From NCBI GenBank assembly GCA_013002265.1, contig JABDKK010000165.1, forward strand, positions 1-15,854: 15,854 nucleotides of DNA. Direction: 5' to 3'. This DNA is from Candidatus Nitrosopumilus sp. Its GTDB lineage: Archaea; Thermoproteota; Nitrososphaeria; Nitrososphaerales; Nitrosopumilaceae. Each line of letters begins with the position of its first letter. Positions within the stretch are counted from its first letter, which is position 1. Below are positions 1 through 7,094 of the stretch, in pieces. Made by a program: the position numbers and the translations under genes. Under the pieces are notes generated by a model. That model had not been told where the DNA came from. It was given only the letters and a program-made list of their open reading frames with translations, and did no database searches.

Positions 1-156
1 ACCAGGAGCACATCCCAAATCAAGCACATAAAATCCAGGACCGATTATTCTGTAAGACTGGTTTAGTTCTTTTAGTTTGTAAGCTGCTCTGCTACGATAT
101 CCCTGTTCATTAGCTAATTTTCTATAATGATCTTTTCGTGCATCCTGTAGTTTCAT
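1..156 (-). CDS. rlmE: 23S rRNA (uridine-2'-O)-methyltransferase RlmE/FtsJ, N-terminal 52 residues (partial)
   Basis: The reading frame is open from an ATG at 156 to the window edge, so only the N-terminus is present. It contains the RlmE/FtsJ signature: KDHYRKLANEQGYRSRAAYKL at about residues 8-28 (Lys27 matches the first lysine of the K-D-K-E catalytic set), then VLDLGCAPG at residues 44-52, the S-adenosylmethionine-binding motif I. Family members 2'-O-methylate a uridine in the 23S rRNA A-loop, a late step of large-subunit maturation. Its ATG overlaps the TGA of the TFE-beta gene upstream (ATGA, 4 bases), so the two are probably co-transcribed and translationally coupled. The rest of the gene lies beyond the left edge. 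Confidence 0.92.
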   Translation of the reverse strand, partial: MKLQDARKDHYRKLANEQGYRSRAAYKLKELNQSYRIIGPGFYVLDLGCAPG

Positions 157-800
157 TTGGACTTCGCAGGTTTCTTCATTTCAGCAATAACCCAGTCTTC
201 AATGAACTGACAGTTTCTTGGACTAATTTCACCATCAAGAGAGCATTTCTGTTCAACTGGACAAACCAAACATGGCGCATTCTCAATTGATTGTGTACTA
301 ATTGGAGTTTTCTTAATGATTAGTTTGTAAGTCCAACGACCCTTCTCAAGAATTTTTTCTCTAGTGATTGTTCCCATTCTTTCAAGTTTTAACGATAATC
401 TGGATCCATCTCGACTTGAAAGTTTTAATTTTTTCCACAGTTCACTTTGGAACATTCCCTCTGATTCACGTTCAGCTAGAATATCATAAACTCTGTTGGT
501 AAGTCTTTCCATGTCAACTTTTTCGATTTGGAAATTTTCAATTTCTTCATCAGATAGTTGCTCTTCTAATTCTTCTTCAAGCGTTTTTTCAGCTTCTTTT
601 TTAGCTTCTTCTAATTCTTTTTTAGTTAATTTTTTTACTTTTGCTGGTTTCTTTTCAGCCTTTGTTGCTGGTTTCTTTTCAGCCTTTGTTGCTGTTGATG
701 TTTTGGAAGTTTTAGATTTTTCAGTTTTTTTCTTTAACTGGTCAATTTCATCTGTGATTTTTTCAGCTTCTTCTATTAGAGAATCTTTTTTCTTTGCCAT
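153..800 (-). CDS. Transcription initiation factor TFE-beta (Rpc34/RPC39-like), with long charged N-terminal tail
   Basis: This 215-residue protein has three parts. Residues 1-90 are a Lys/Glu/Ala/Thr-rich, probably disordered or coiled-coil tail. Residues about 98-165 form a winged-helix domain (from ERLTNRVYDILAERESEGMF to GRWTYKLIIKK). Residues 177-197 carry four cysteines, C177, C180, C186 and C197, in the C-x2-C-x5-C-x10-C pattern with nearby Pro, Gly and Trp typical of the cubane Fe-S domain of archaeal TFE-beta and eukaryotic RPC39/RPC6. TFE-beta pairs with TFE-alpha and helps RNA polymerase open the promoter. Crenarchaeal versions, as I recall them, begin close to the winged helix, so the tail is unusual. 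The tail holds an eight-residue repeat (KKPATKAE twice) from a 24-bp tandem duplication. The gene overlaps rlmE by four bases and follows the secreted-protein gene after 52 bases. Older annotations call the family Rpc34-like. Confidence 0.85.
   Translation of the reverse strand: MAKKKDSLIEEAEKITDEIDQLKKKTEKSKTSKTSTATKAEKKPATKAEKKPAKVKKLTKKELEEAKKEAEKTLEEELEEQLSDEEIENFQIEKVDMERLTNRVYDILAERESEGMFQSELWKKLKLSSRDGSRLSLKLERMGTITREKILEKGRWTYKLIIKKTPISTQSIENAPCLVCPVEQKCSLDGEISPRNCQFIEDWVIAEMKKPAKSK
641..694. repeat. 24-bp in-frame tandem repeat, 2.25 copies, in the TFE-beta tail
   Basis: The 24-base unit at 641-664 is repeated exactly at 665-688, followed by the first six bases of a third copy (689-694). 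The period is a multiple of three, so the duplication adds eight residues (Lys-Lys-Pro-Ala-Thr-Lys-Ala-Glu) without shifting the frame. Exact identity suggests a recent slippage duplication. Confidence 0.95.
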
Positions 801-852
801 TAAATCGCCCTGCTTAACCTCATTTTGTTATTTTCCATACAATAAATCATTC

Positions 853-1317
853 CTATTTTACACTAAATGTTCCACTTGTTGAGATATTTTTTAGTTCTTT
901 TGAAACCATGTCTGCTACAATTTCATAGTTACCCGGATTATCTATAGCCTTGGAAAATTTGTCCCCTACAGGTAGAACCTGATTGGCTTTAAGAAAACAT
1001 TGCTCAAAGAATCCACCCTGGGCAATTACATCGCCTTTTCCAGCTGAATAGATGGTCACATAAAGATCTCCACATTCAAAAGAAGAATCATTTACTTTAA
1101 TCTGAATTTCTACAGGGTCAGAAGTAGAATATTGTTTTGAGAGACCAATTATTTCTAATGATGAGCCATGAGATGAACTACTGCCAGAATGAGACATGGG
1201 CCACATGTTTAACTCCCTGCCAGGTTTGTCTAAAATATCTGCCATTACAACGGATCCAAAGACCACTGAGAAAATCACAGGTAACAAAAATACAACAAAT
1301 ACTCTTCCTGATGCCAT
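853..1317 (-). CDS. Secreted Ig-like protein with a Met/His/Ser-rich N-terminal segment, function unknown
   Basis: The 154-residue product starts with a Sec-type signal peptide: a short N-terminus with one Arg, a hydrophobic stretch at about residues 6-24, and a plausible cleavage near Ala26. The mature part begins with a segment rich in Met, His and Ser (residues 38-53, including MWPMSHSG), followed by a beta-rich domain (about 54-154) with alternating hydrophobic strands like small Ig/CARDB-type folds. Two cysteines, C82 and C107, could form a disulfide outside the cell. There is no C-terminal membrane segment. I do not recognise a named family. A TATA-like element 27 bases before the ATG suggests a leaderless transcript. 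TFE-beta lies 52 bases downstream on the same strand and may be read from this or its own promoter. Confidence 0.75.
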   Translation of the reverse strand: MASGRVFVVFLLPVIFSVVFGSVVMADILDKPGRELNMWPMSHSGSSSSHGSSLEIIGLSKQYSTSDPVEIQIKVNDSSFECGDLYVTIYSAGKGDVIAQGGFFEQCFLKANQVLPVGDKFSKAIDNPGNYEIVADMVSKELKNISTSGTFSVK

Positions 1318-1339
1318 TTGTTTTAAGAACTGTAATTCC

Positions 1340-1348
1340 CTTATATCT
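1340..1348 (-). promoter_or_regulatory. TATA-like box for the secreted Ig-like gene
   Basis: Read on the minus strand the bases are AGATATAAG, centred about 27 bases before the ATG at 1317. That is the spacing expected between an archaeal TATA box and a start site at the first codon, so the transcript would be leaderless. Confidence 0.5.
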
Positions 1349-1390
1349 ATTTAGTAAATTTCAAAATAACAGATCAGTTTGACGAATGAG

Positions 1391-1396
1391 TTAAAT
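1391..1396 (+). promoter_or_regulatory. Possible TATA box for the OLD-family gene
   Basis: TTAAAT is centred about 26 bases before the ATG at 1420. No purine-rich ribosome-binding site lies just before that ATG, which agrees with a leaderless transcript. The motif is short and common in AT-rich DNA. Confidence 0.35.
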
Positions 1397-1419
1397 CGTA
1401 GCCGACTAAATACAGCTAG

Positions 1420-3513
1420 ATGCGACTTAGAAAATTCAGGGTTAGAGCATATCGTTGCATTCATGATTCTGGAGAGATTACAGTTGGGGATTTGGCTGCT
1501 TTTGTGGGTAGAAATGAAAGTGGAAAAACCACTATTCTTCAAGCATTGACTCTTTTGAATAGAGATGAGCTTGTTTCAGAATTAGATCTATGTGATGAGA
1601 TGAGTGAAGAGCTCAAAGAAGAGATAAGATTAGCAGAAGGAGAGTTTGAACTTAATCAGCATGAAATAGGACTTATAAAAGAAAAATTTCCCAATTTACC
1701 AGAAATTAAAAAAATCAAACTAATACGAACAAACAGAAATCCAAGAGTTCAGTATGAATTTGAAGACATCAAACTTAGTGATGATTCAAATCAAGGAATT
1801 AATTCATGGGAGAATTTCTCCAAAGAAATTTTGGATTTTCTAAATACAATTCCAAACCACCTAAGGATTCAAATCGATACAAATTTTTTTGATGGACCAG
1901 TTCCAAAGAATCAAGAAACATTTGATAGTGGAATGGCAGAATTTAGCAATCAGTTTCATGTTATTGCAATCCAAGAGCCAAATGTAATTGCAGAATGGGA
2001 AAAAATCTATGAAAATCCCGATAACCAATATCCCAATTTACTAAGTGGCGAGAGCGAAAAGACGGCACTCCAGAATTTTATTTCATCAGATTTGCACCCA
2101 AGATTTGTATATTTTTCAGACTACAAAAAGATCTATGGAAATATCAACCTCAATGAGTATCTAAGAGAAGAAAGGGGAGAAAGAGCCGATTCTATAGAAT
2201 ACATTGAAGAGTTTGACAAGGCTGAAACCGTCAGGAACCTATTCTATCTTGCAGAATTAGACATGAAAGAGTTAGATGCAGTTAAAGAAAGTCCCTCAAA
2301 ATGTATCAAACTTCTCAATGCTGCAAGTAACAGGTTGTCAAGTAAATTAAATCCAGCATGGAAAGGGGATCCTATTCATGTTGACTTGAGATACAATCCT
2401 GGAAACATAATGAGCGTTGTAATTTCAGATGTTCATAGGGATGGCACCATTACAAACACCGGACTGTTAAATAGGAGAGCGGAAGGATTCAAGTGGACTT
2501 TCTCATTTATCGTAAACTTTGCAGCAGAAACTCAAAGGGCAGAGCTAAAAGAAGCAATATTACTACTTGATGAGCCGGCAAGAAATCTTCATCCAACACA
2601 ACAGATGGGAATTTCAGATTTGTTAAGAAATTTGGCAGGTTCAAACCAAGTTTTGTATGCAACACACTCACCATTCATGATATTTGATTATACTCCAGGA
2701 AATCTACTCGTTGTTGAATTAGACAAGAGAAAACATCTCAGTAGAATTTTTTATGACTATTGGAATGCAGATGATAAAACACTAACTCCAATCTTATATG
2801 GATTATCTAGAGGCCAAGTTGAATCTATTGTGGATAGGGAGATTGGAACCAACTCCAGGCCGGTAATCATTGTAGAGACAATGTCAGATGCAATGTATCT
2901 AAATGCATTTGATAAATTCTTGCAGGATCCAAATATCTCAATGAATCCGCTTAATGTTGTAGCAGCATATAACAAGAATTCAGTTTTGCCTTTGGCTATA
3001 TTTTATAGAAATCATGGCTACAAGACATTTATCCTATTGGATAACACAGAAGAATCCAAGCAAATTTCAGCACAGTTAGCATCAAATGATTTCTCATCAA
3101 TTCAAACAATCATTTTTGAAAAGGAGGGAAAAAAATTGGAATCAATTGAAGACTATATTGTTTTAGAGGATTATCTGTATCCAGTAAATCAGACCTATGA
3201 AATCAAATTAAGGCAGGAAGGATTCTCAAATTTGAATCCACAAGAGGTGTCTTCAAAGGAAGGTAGAGGGATTTTAGACAAATTAAAGAAGATCTGGCAG
3301 GAGCACAGAGATGATGATTGGGGCGAATTTAACAATGAAGAGATTACAAGATACATTTGTGAAAAAATAGCACTAGAGGAGACTGATTTTCTATCAGACA
3401 AAACAAAAGACCAATTCAGGTCCTTGTATAGATTAATTGCTGAAAGAATAAGACAATATCAGAATGTGGTTACCAAATCAGACATAAACAAATTTCAAAG
3501 GGCCAGGGCTTAA
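1420..3513 (+). CDS. OLD-family ATP-dependent nuclease-like protein (AAA/SMC-type ATPase plus TOPRIM)
   Basis: This 697-residue protein has an N-terminal ABC/SMC-like ATPase split by a long helical insert. The Walker A loop is GRNESGKTT (residues 30-38), Walker B is ILLLDEP (380-386), and the switch histidine lies in ATHSPF (414-419). A C-terminal TOPRIM-like region follows: VIIVETMSD (E486, D490), FILLDNTEES (D541) and an acidic stretch, ESIEDYIVLEDYLYP. This is the OLD nuclease layout. Many family members act in phage defence or DNA processing, for example GajA of Gabija. Two TOPRIM features are weak: Thr487 sits where the glycine of the usual E-G motif is expected, and D541 is followed by N-T rather than a clear D-x-D. 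DNA cleavage is therefore uncertain. No helicase partner is adjacent: the upstream neighbour is divergent and the downstream gene encodes a secreted protein. It looks like a single-gene unit, possibly accessory. Confidence 0.85.
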   Translation: MRLRKFRVRAYRCIHDSGEITVGDLAAFVGRNESGKTTILQALTLLNRDELVSELDLCDEMSEELKEEIRLAEGEFELNQHEIGLIKEKFPNLPEIKKIKLIRTNRNPRVQYEFEDIKLSDDSNQGINSWENFSKEILDFLNTIPNHLRIQIDTNFFDGPVPKNQETFDSGMAEFSNQFHVIAIQEPNVIAEWEKIYENPDNQYPNLLSGESEKTALQNFISSDLHPRFVYFSDYKKIYGNINLNEYLREERGERADSIEYIEEFDKAETVRNLFYLAELDMKELDAVKESPSKCIKLLNAASNRLSSKLNPAWKGDPIHVDLRYNPGNIMSVVISDVHRDGTITNTGLLNRRAEGFKWTFSFIVNFAAETQRAELKEAILLLDEPARNLHPTQQMGISDLLRNLAGSNQVLYATHSPFMIFDYTPGNLLVVELDKRKHLSRIFYDYWNADDKTLTPILYGLSRGQVESIVDREIGTNSRPVIIVETMSDAMYLNAFDKFLQDPNISMNPLNVVAAYNKNSVLPLAIFYRNHGYKTFILLDNTEESKQISAQLASNDFSSIQTIIFEKEGKKLESIEDYIVLEDYLYPVNQTYEIKLRQEGFSNLNPQEVSSKEGRGILDKLKKIWQEHRDDDWGEFNNEEITRYICEKIALEETDFLSDKTKDQFRSLYRLIAERIRQYQNVVTKSDINKFQRARA

Positions 3514-3572
3514 GATTTAAGAAGTTTTCTGATGAATGATACCCTAATAAAAAATAAAAAAGTATGAAAGAA

Positions 3573-3580
3573 GATTTAAG
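3573..3580 (+). promoter_or_regulatory. Possible TATA box for the large secreted protein
   Basis: GATTTAAG is centred about 34 bases before the ATG at 3611 and about 16 before the ATG at 3593. The spacing favours a start site near 3600-3604, so translation from 3611 with a short leader. The surrounding ten bases (3571-3580) are an exact copy of 3512-3521, just inside and after the OLD stop codon. Confidence 0.35.
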
Positions 3581-3592
3581 GTTAAATGAGAG

Positions 3593-5752
3593 ATGCGGAA
3601 ATTGATTTACATGAATAAATTCTCTACGAGAGGAATTTTCCTTTCAGTTGCATTACTACTTTCAATAGCGTTAATTACAAATTTACCAAGCGTTAATGCT
3701 GAAGAAATAAACGTAAAGAGTATCGCTTTAGAAGAAACTACAATTATTGAATTAACAAATGATTCACCTGAAGATATTAACACTTTTAGAATTTGGTTAG
3801 GAAGTGATTTTAGTTTTAAATCTTTTAAAACAGAGAAGGGGTGGGTAGGTGAAAAAACTCCCCAAGGAGTCATAATATTCACATCGTCTGAAGCAGTCAA
3901 GCCCGGAGAGTCAGTAAAGTTTGGTGTTAAAACAGACAAGGACAGGCCTGGAATAAATTGGAAGGCATTAGATAAAGAAGACAGGCAGATAGACATTGGA
4001 AAAGTCATTCCTGACGATTTACCAAAGGCTACTGAAAACTCTCAACCAGGACAAACCCAACCATCACATAGTACAACTGAGAGCATTACCTCAGAATCTA
4101 CATTTAGAATAATTCCTGAAAAACCAAACGTTGGATCAACAATAAGAGTAACCGGAGAAAAATTTGGAGCATCTCAAGAATTTGATTTCTATATTGATTC
4201 AAAAAAGGTAGGAACCTTCCAAACAGATAGTAATGGACACTTTATGACAACTATGAAAATTCCAAAAGAGCAATCAGCTGATAGAGTAGATTTTCTAGTA
4301 AAAGACAAAGCAGGTGAAGAAAAAAAAGTCAGCCTTAGAATTGGTGGTGTTGACAATAAAGTTCCAGAAGAGAATGTCAAACTAACAATTCAAGGTGTTC
4401 CCAATTCAATTAAGAGAGGGGACGTGTTAGAGGTGTATGGTACAGGCACTCCTGGAAGTGCAGTCAAAGCAGATATTATTTCACCTGAAGGAAAAGTCAT
4501 CAATTCGCGTACTGCAATAATTAATTCAAAAGGAGATTGGAAGATAGATGAGCCAGTTATGGTTCCCTTAGATTCCATATTAGGGGAGTATCAAGCTACT
4601 ATTTCAGATGGAAGGCAAACTATCGATATCAAGTGGACTGTTGAGCCAAGAAGAGTAATCATAATAGAACCAACTAGTGCGCAGTTTGAATTAGAGGATG
4701 TTATGAAGTTTAATGGGACTGCAATTCCAAACAAACCAATGGAGTTGCGATTGGAAGATCCTATTGGAAAAGAAGTTTATTCAGACATTATTCAAATTGA
4801 TGGATCAGGTTTAGTAGAATTTGAATACCCAACAACTCTTAATTCTCCTAAAGGAACATACACATTAATTGCTGCACAAGAGAAAAACAAAGAATTTATT
4901 TTCGCCGGATTAGGTCAACTGGCTGTAATTCCAGTTAATTTGGAATTTGATAAATTAAATTACAAATCAACTGAGACGGCACAGATTACATTTTCTGGAC
5001 AGCCATCAGATGTTGTCAGTTTGTTGATTGTTGATCCGGGTGACAAACCTAAAGAATCAGACATTACCGTACAGTTGTTGCCTGATGGTAGAGGAAAATA
5101 CTCGCTTCCATTAACTGGATATGCATCAGGAGTGTATACCGCAGTGGCACAGAAGGGAAGTGCCCAAAGTTCGACCACATTTACAGTGGGCTTACAAGTA
5201 GGTTCTGGAGAAATTCAGATCAATACAACTAAAGAGGAGTATGATCCCGGAGATTCTATTTTGGTTCTAGGAAATACAGGCCCCAATGTTATCTTGAGTT
5301 TGACATTGATAGATCCAGATGGCAATGAAGTTAAACTAAGGGAAACGTATTCAGATAAAACTGGAAAGATTTCAGAGGATTCATTTAGAATTCCTTCTGA
5401 TGCCCAACCTGGCGTCTGGACAATAAAGGCAAAAAGCGGTGCAAACTTTGACATTATTGAAATCAATGTTTTAGGAGTTGTAAAGGAGGGAATGGTAGCT
5501 GTTGTTTCTGATGCTGGAAAATTGGATGGAGTAAATGAGTTTATCAAGATCCATATTTTTGGAGCAAAACAAACAGTCAAGATTACCATCATATCTGAAA
5601 GCGGAGAAGAGATAGAAAAATTGGAATTCCCAGCATCCAAAGGAGGTGAAATCAATCAACCATGGATGATTCCAAAAGACATGGTTCCAGGAACATACAC
5701 AGTAATTGCCAAAGATGGATTTAATGAAGTAGAAACCACTTTTGAATATTAA
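3593..5752 (+). CDS. Large secreted multi-domain Ig-like (beta-sandwich) protein
   Basis: This 719-residue protein has a signal peptide (hydrophobic stretch at about residues 15-33, likely cut after VNA at 34-36). Translation may start at Met7 (base 3611), which gives a more typical signal peptide and better promoter spacing. The mature protein is nearly all beta-sandwich. A first domain covers about 38-140, then a Ser/Thr/Gln/Pro-rich linker (about 144-168), then six similar modules of 85-95 residues from about 170 to the end. Several modules share turns such as I-x-R-G-D-x-L-x-V-x-G-T, P-x-G-K and the closing G-x-Y-T-x-x-A. These resemble MG2-like or bacterial Ig-like modules of archaeal cell-surface proteins. 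There is no C-terminal membrane helix or sorting motif, so it may be secreted or bind the S-layer non-covalently. It is not the main S-layer protein by length. The role could be adhesion or envelope structure, inferred only. Confidence 0.75.
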   Translation: MRKLIYMNKFSTRGIFLSVALLLSIALITNLPSVNAEEINVKSIALEETTIIELTNDSPEDINTFRIWLGSDFSFKSFKTEKGWVGEKTPQGVIIFTSSEAVKPGESVKFGVKTDKDRPGINWKALDKEDRQIDIGKVIPDDLPKATENSQPGQTQPSHSTTESITSESTFRIIPEKPNVGSTIRVTGEKFGASQEFDFYIDSKKVGTFQTDSNGHFMTTMKIPKEQSADRVDFLVKDKAGEEKKVSLRIGGVDNKVPEENVKLTIQGVPNSIKRGDVLEVYGTGTPGSAVKADIISPEGKVINSRTAIINSKGDWKIDEPVMVPLDSILGEYQATISDGRQTIDIKWTVEPRRVIIIEPTSAQFELEDVMKFNGTAIPNKPMELRLEDPIGKEVYSDIIQIDGSGLVEFEYPTTLNSPKGTYTLIAAQEKNKEFIFAGLGQLAVIPVNLEFDKLNYKSTETAQITFSGQPSDVVSLLIVDPGDKPKESDITVQLLPDGRGKYSLPLTGYASGVYTAVAQKGSAQSSTTFTVGLQVGSGEIQINTTKEEYDPGDSILVLGNTGPNVILSLTLIDPDGNEVKLRETYSDKTGKISEDSFRIPSDAQPGVWTIKAKSGANFDIIEINVLGVVKEGMVAVVSDAGKLDGVNEFIKIHIFGAKQTVKITIISESGEEIEKLEFPASKGGEINQPWMIPKDMVPGTYTVIAKDGFNEVETTFEY

Positions 5753-5762
5753 TTTCAAACAA

Positions 5763-5770
5763 TTTTATTT
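5763..5770 (+). promoter_or_regulatory. TATA-like box of the apt-mtnP operon
   Basis: TTTTATTT is centred 24-25 bases before the apt ATG at 5791. No Shine-Dalgarno motif precedes the ATG, so a leaderless apt transcript is the simplest reading. Confidence 0.5.
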
Positions 5771-5790
5771 CAGATAATTTTGAACCGATT

Positions 5791-6303
5791 ATGAATCTAA
5801 AAGAAAAGATTGCAGAATATCCAAATTTTCCTAAAAAAGGCATTTTATTTAGAGATTTCAGTCCGATTCTAAAGGATCCATCAGCATTATCATATATTGC
5901 CGATGAATTCTCAAAATATTTTCATCCAAAAGACATTGATGTTTTTGCAGGGATTGAGTCAAGAGGATTTATTCTTGCAAGTGTTTTAGCCTCACGATAC
6001 AACAAAGGAATGGTAATGATTAGAAAGGCAGAAAAACTCCCTGGAAAAACTGTAAAAATATCTTACACCATAGAATATGGCAAGGATACAATAGAAATTC
6101 AAAAAGACATCATAGAAGAAGGACAAAGAATTCTCATCTGTGATGATTTGCTTGCAACGGGTGGTACTGCCCAAGCATCTGCAAAATTAATAGAGAAAGT
6201 TGGCGGAAAAGTTTCAGGTTTTGCATTCCTTATTGAATTAACAGAATTGAATGGAATTAAGGGAATCAGCAAATATGATTGTAAATCATTGGTGAAATAC
6301 TAA
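5791..6303 (+). CDS. apt: Adenine phosphoribosyltransferase
   Basis: The 170-residue enzyme joins adenine and PRPP to give AMP and pyrophosphate in the cytoplasm. It matches the family over its full usual length (about 170-180). The N-terminal flexible region has PNFPKKGILFRDFSPIL (residues 11-27); the oxyanion/base region has GIESRGFIL (about 54-62); the flexible loop has RKAEKLPG (about 78-85) followed by the SYTIEYG segment; and the PRPP-binding loop is ILICDDLLATGGT (114-126), with both acidic residues D118 and D119. Its stop codon TAA shares one base with the mtnP ATG (TAATG). The pair is therefore translationally linked, and the product of the second enzyme, adenine, is the substrate of the first. 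Confidence 0.95.
   Translation: MNLKEKIAEYPNFPKKGILFRDFSPILKDPSALSYIADEFSKYFHPKDIDVFAGIESRGFILASVLASRYNKGMVMIRKAEKLPGKTVKISYTIEYGKDTIEIQKDIIEEGQRILICDDLLATGGTAQASAKLIEKVGGKVSGFAFLIELTELNGIKGISKYDCKSLVKY
6291..6295 (+). promoter_or_regulatory. Shine-Dalgarno site for mtnP
   Basis: GGTGA lies inside the last codons of apt, seven bases before the mtnP ATG. It complements the anti-Shine-Dalgarno end of 16S rRNA and fixes the mtnP start at 6303. Confidence 0.6.
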
Positions 6304-7094
6304 TGGAAAAAGATGTAGAAATCGGAATTTTTGGCGGAACAGGTATTTATGACTCTGGCTTACTTGAAAACCCTCAAGAAATTGATATAGACACGCCTTA
6401 TGGAAAGCCATCAGATAAAATTACAATTGGAATATTCAATGGTAGAAAAATTGCATTTCTTCCAAGACATGGAAAAAAACACTCCATACCACCGCATATG
6501 ATAAATTTCAAGGCAAATATTTGGGCATTTAAGGAATTAGGAGTAACCAGGATTATTGCACCATCTGCTGTAGGAAGTCTTAAAGAAGAATTGGAACCAG
6601 GGCACTTTGCATTACCAAATCAATTTATCGATTTTACAAAATCAAGAGACGGATCATTTTCAGAAAACGGAAGAGTCATCCATATTTCTGTTGCAGATCC
6701 GTTTTGTCCAGAATTGCAATCATCGATTCTACAAATTACAAATAATTTAGATTTGAAGATGCATACTGATTGTACATATGTATGCATTGAAGGACCTAGA
6801 TTTTCTACAAAAGCAGAATCAAAATTTTACAGGACTACTGGAGCAGACATAATTGGAATGACTTTAGTTCCAGAATGTCAACTTGCAAGAGAAGCTCAAA
6901 TGTGTTATGCGTCGATTTCAACTGTTACAGATTATGATGTTTGGGCTGAAAAACCTGTAACAGCTAAAGAAGTTTTAGAAACATTATCAAAAAATGTAGA
7001 AATGACAAAGAAAGTGTTGACTGATTTAATTGATAAAATTCCTAAAACAAGAAGTTGTTCTTGTTCAAAGGCTCTAGAAGAAGCAGAGTTTTAG
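6303..7094 (+). CDS. mtnP: S-methyl-5'-thioadenosine phosphorylase (MTAP)
   Basis: The 263-residue enzyme splits methylthioadenosine with phosphate into adenine and 5-methylthioribose-1-phosphate, clearing the by-product of polyamine synthesis. Family motifs are all present: phosphate loop GGTGIYD (11-17), LPRHGKKH (53-60), IEGPRFSTKAE (162-172), GMTLVPE around M186 (185-191), and the base-binding TDYDVW (209-214, D210 and D212). The TDYD sequence points to 6-aminopurine (MTA) rather than hypoxanthine or guanine nucleosides. The C-terminus carries a CXC motif (C252-S-C254), known from thermophilic archaeal MTAP II enzymes where it takes part in disulfide chemistry. It follows apt with a one-base overlap. 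Its stop overlaps that of the convergent gene by four bases, and a T6 run at 7112-7117 could act as terminator. Confidence 0.94.
   Translation: MEKDVEIGIFGGTGIYDSGLLENPQEIDIDTPYGKPSDKITIGIFNGRKIAFLPRHGKKHSIPPHMINFKANIWAFKELGVTRIIAPSAVGSLKEELEPGHFALPNQFIDFTKSRDGSFSENGRVIHISVADPFCPELQSSILQITNNLDLKMHTDCTYVCIEGPRFSTKAESKFYRTTGADIIGMTLVPECQLAREAQMCYASISTVTDYDVWAEKPVTAKEVLETLSKNVEMTKKVLTDLIDKIPKTRSCSCSKALEEAEF

Noticed and set aside
641..694. CRISPR-like repeat
   Set aside because: The two copies are directly adjacent with no spacer, keep the reading frame, and lie in a coding region; this is a simple tandem duplication.
496..882. 128-codon plus-strand reading frame rich in Ser and Phe
   Set aside because: It is the antisense of the Lys/Glu-rich TFE-beta tail; Ser/Phe richness is the direct mirror of Lys/Glu codons.
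5215..5655. 146-codon minus-strand reading frame opposite the secreted-protein gene
   Set aside because: Its product has no coherent domain, hydrophobic or charge pattern, and it lies wholly opposite a convincing gene; long antisense frames are common opposite AT-rich coding sequence.
1420..5752. A Gabija-like or other multi-gene defence system built on the OLD-family gene
   Set aside because: No UvrD-like helicase, reverse transcriptase or nuclease partner lies next to it; the following gene encodes a secreted beta-sandwich protein with its own promoter, and the preceding gene is divergent.
3593..5752. Main S-layer protein
   Set aside because: At 719 residues it is much shorter than the S-layer proteins known from Nitrosopumilus, and no anchoring feature is visible.
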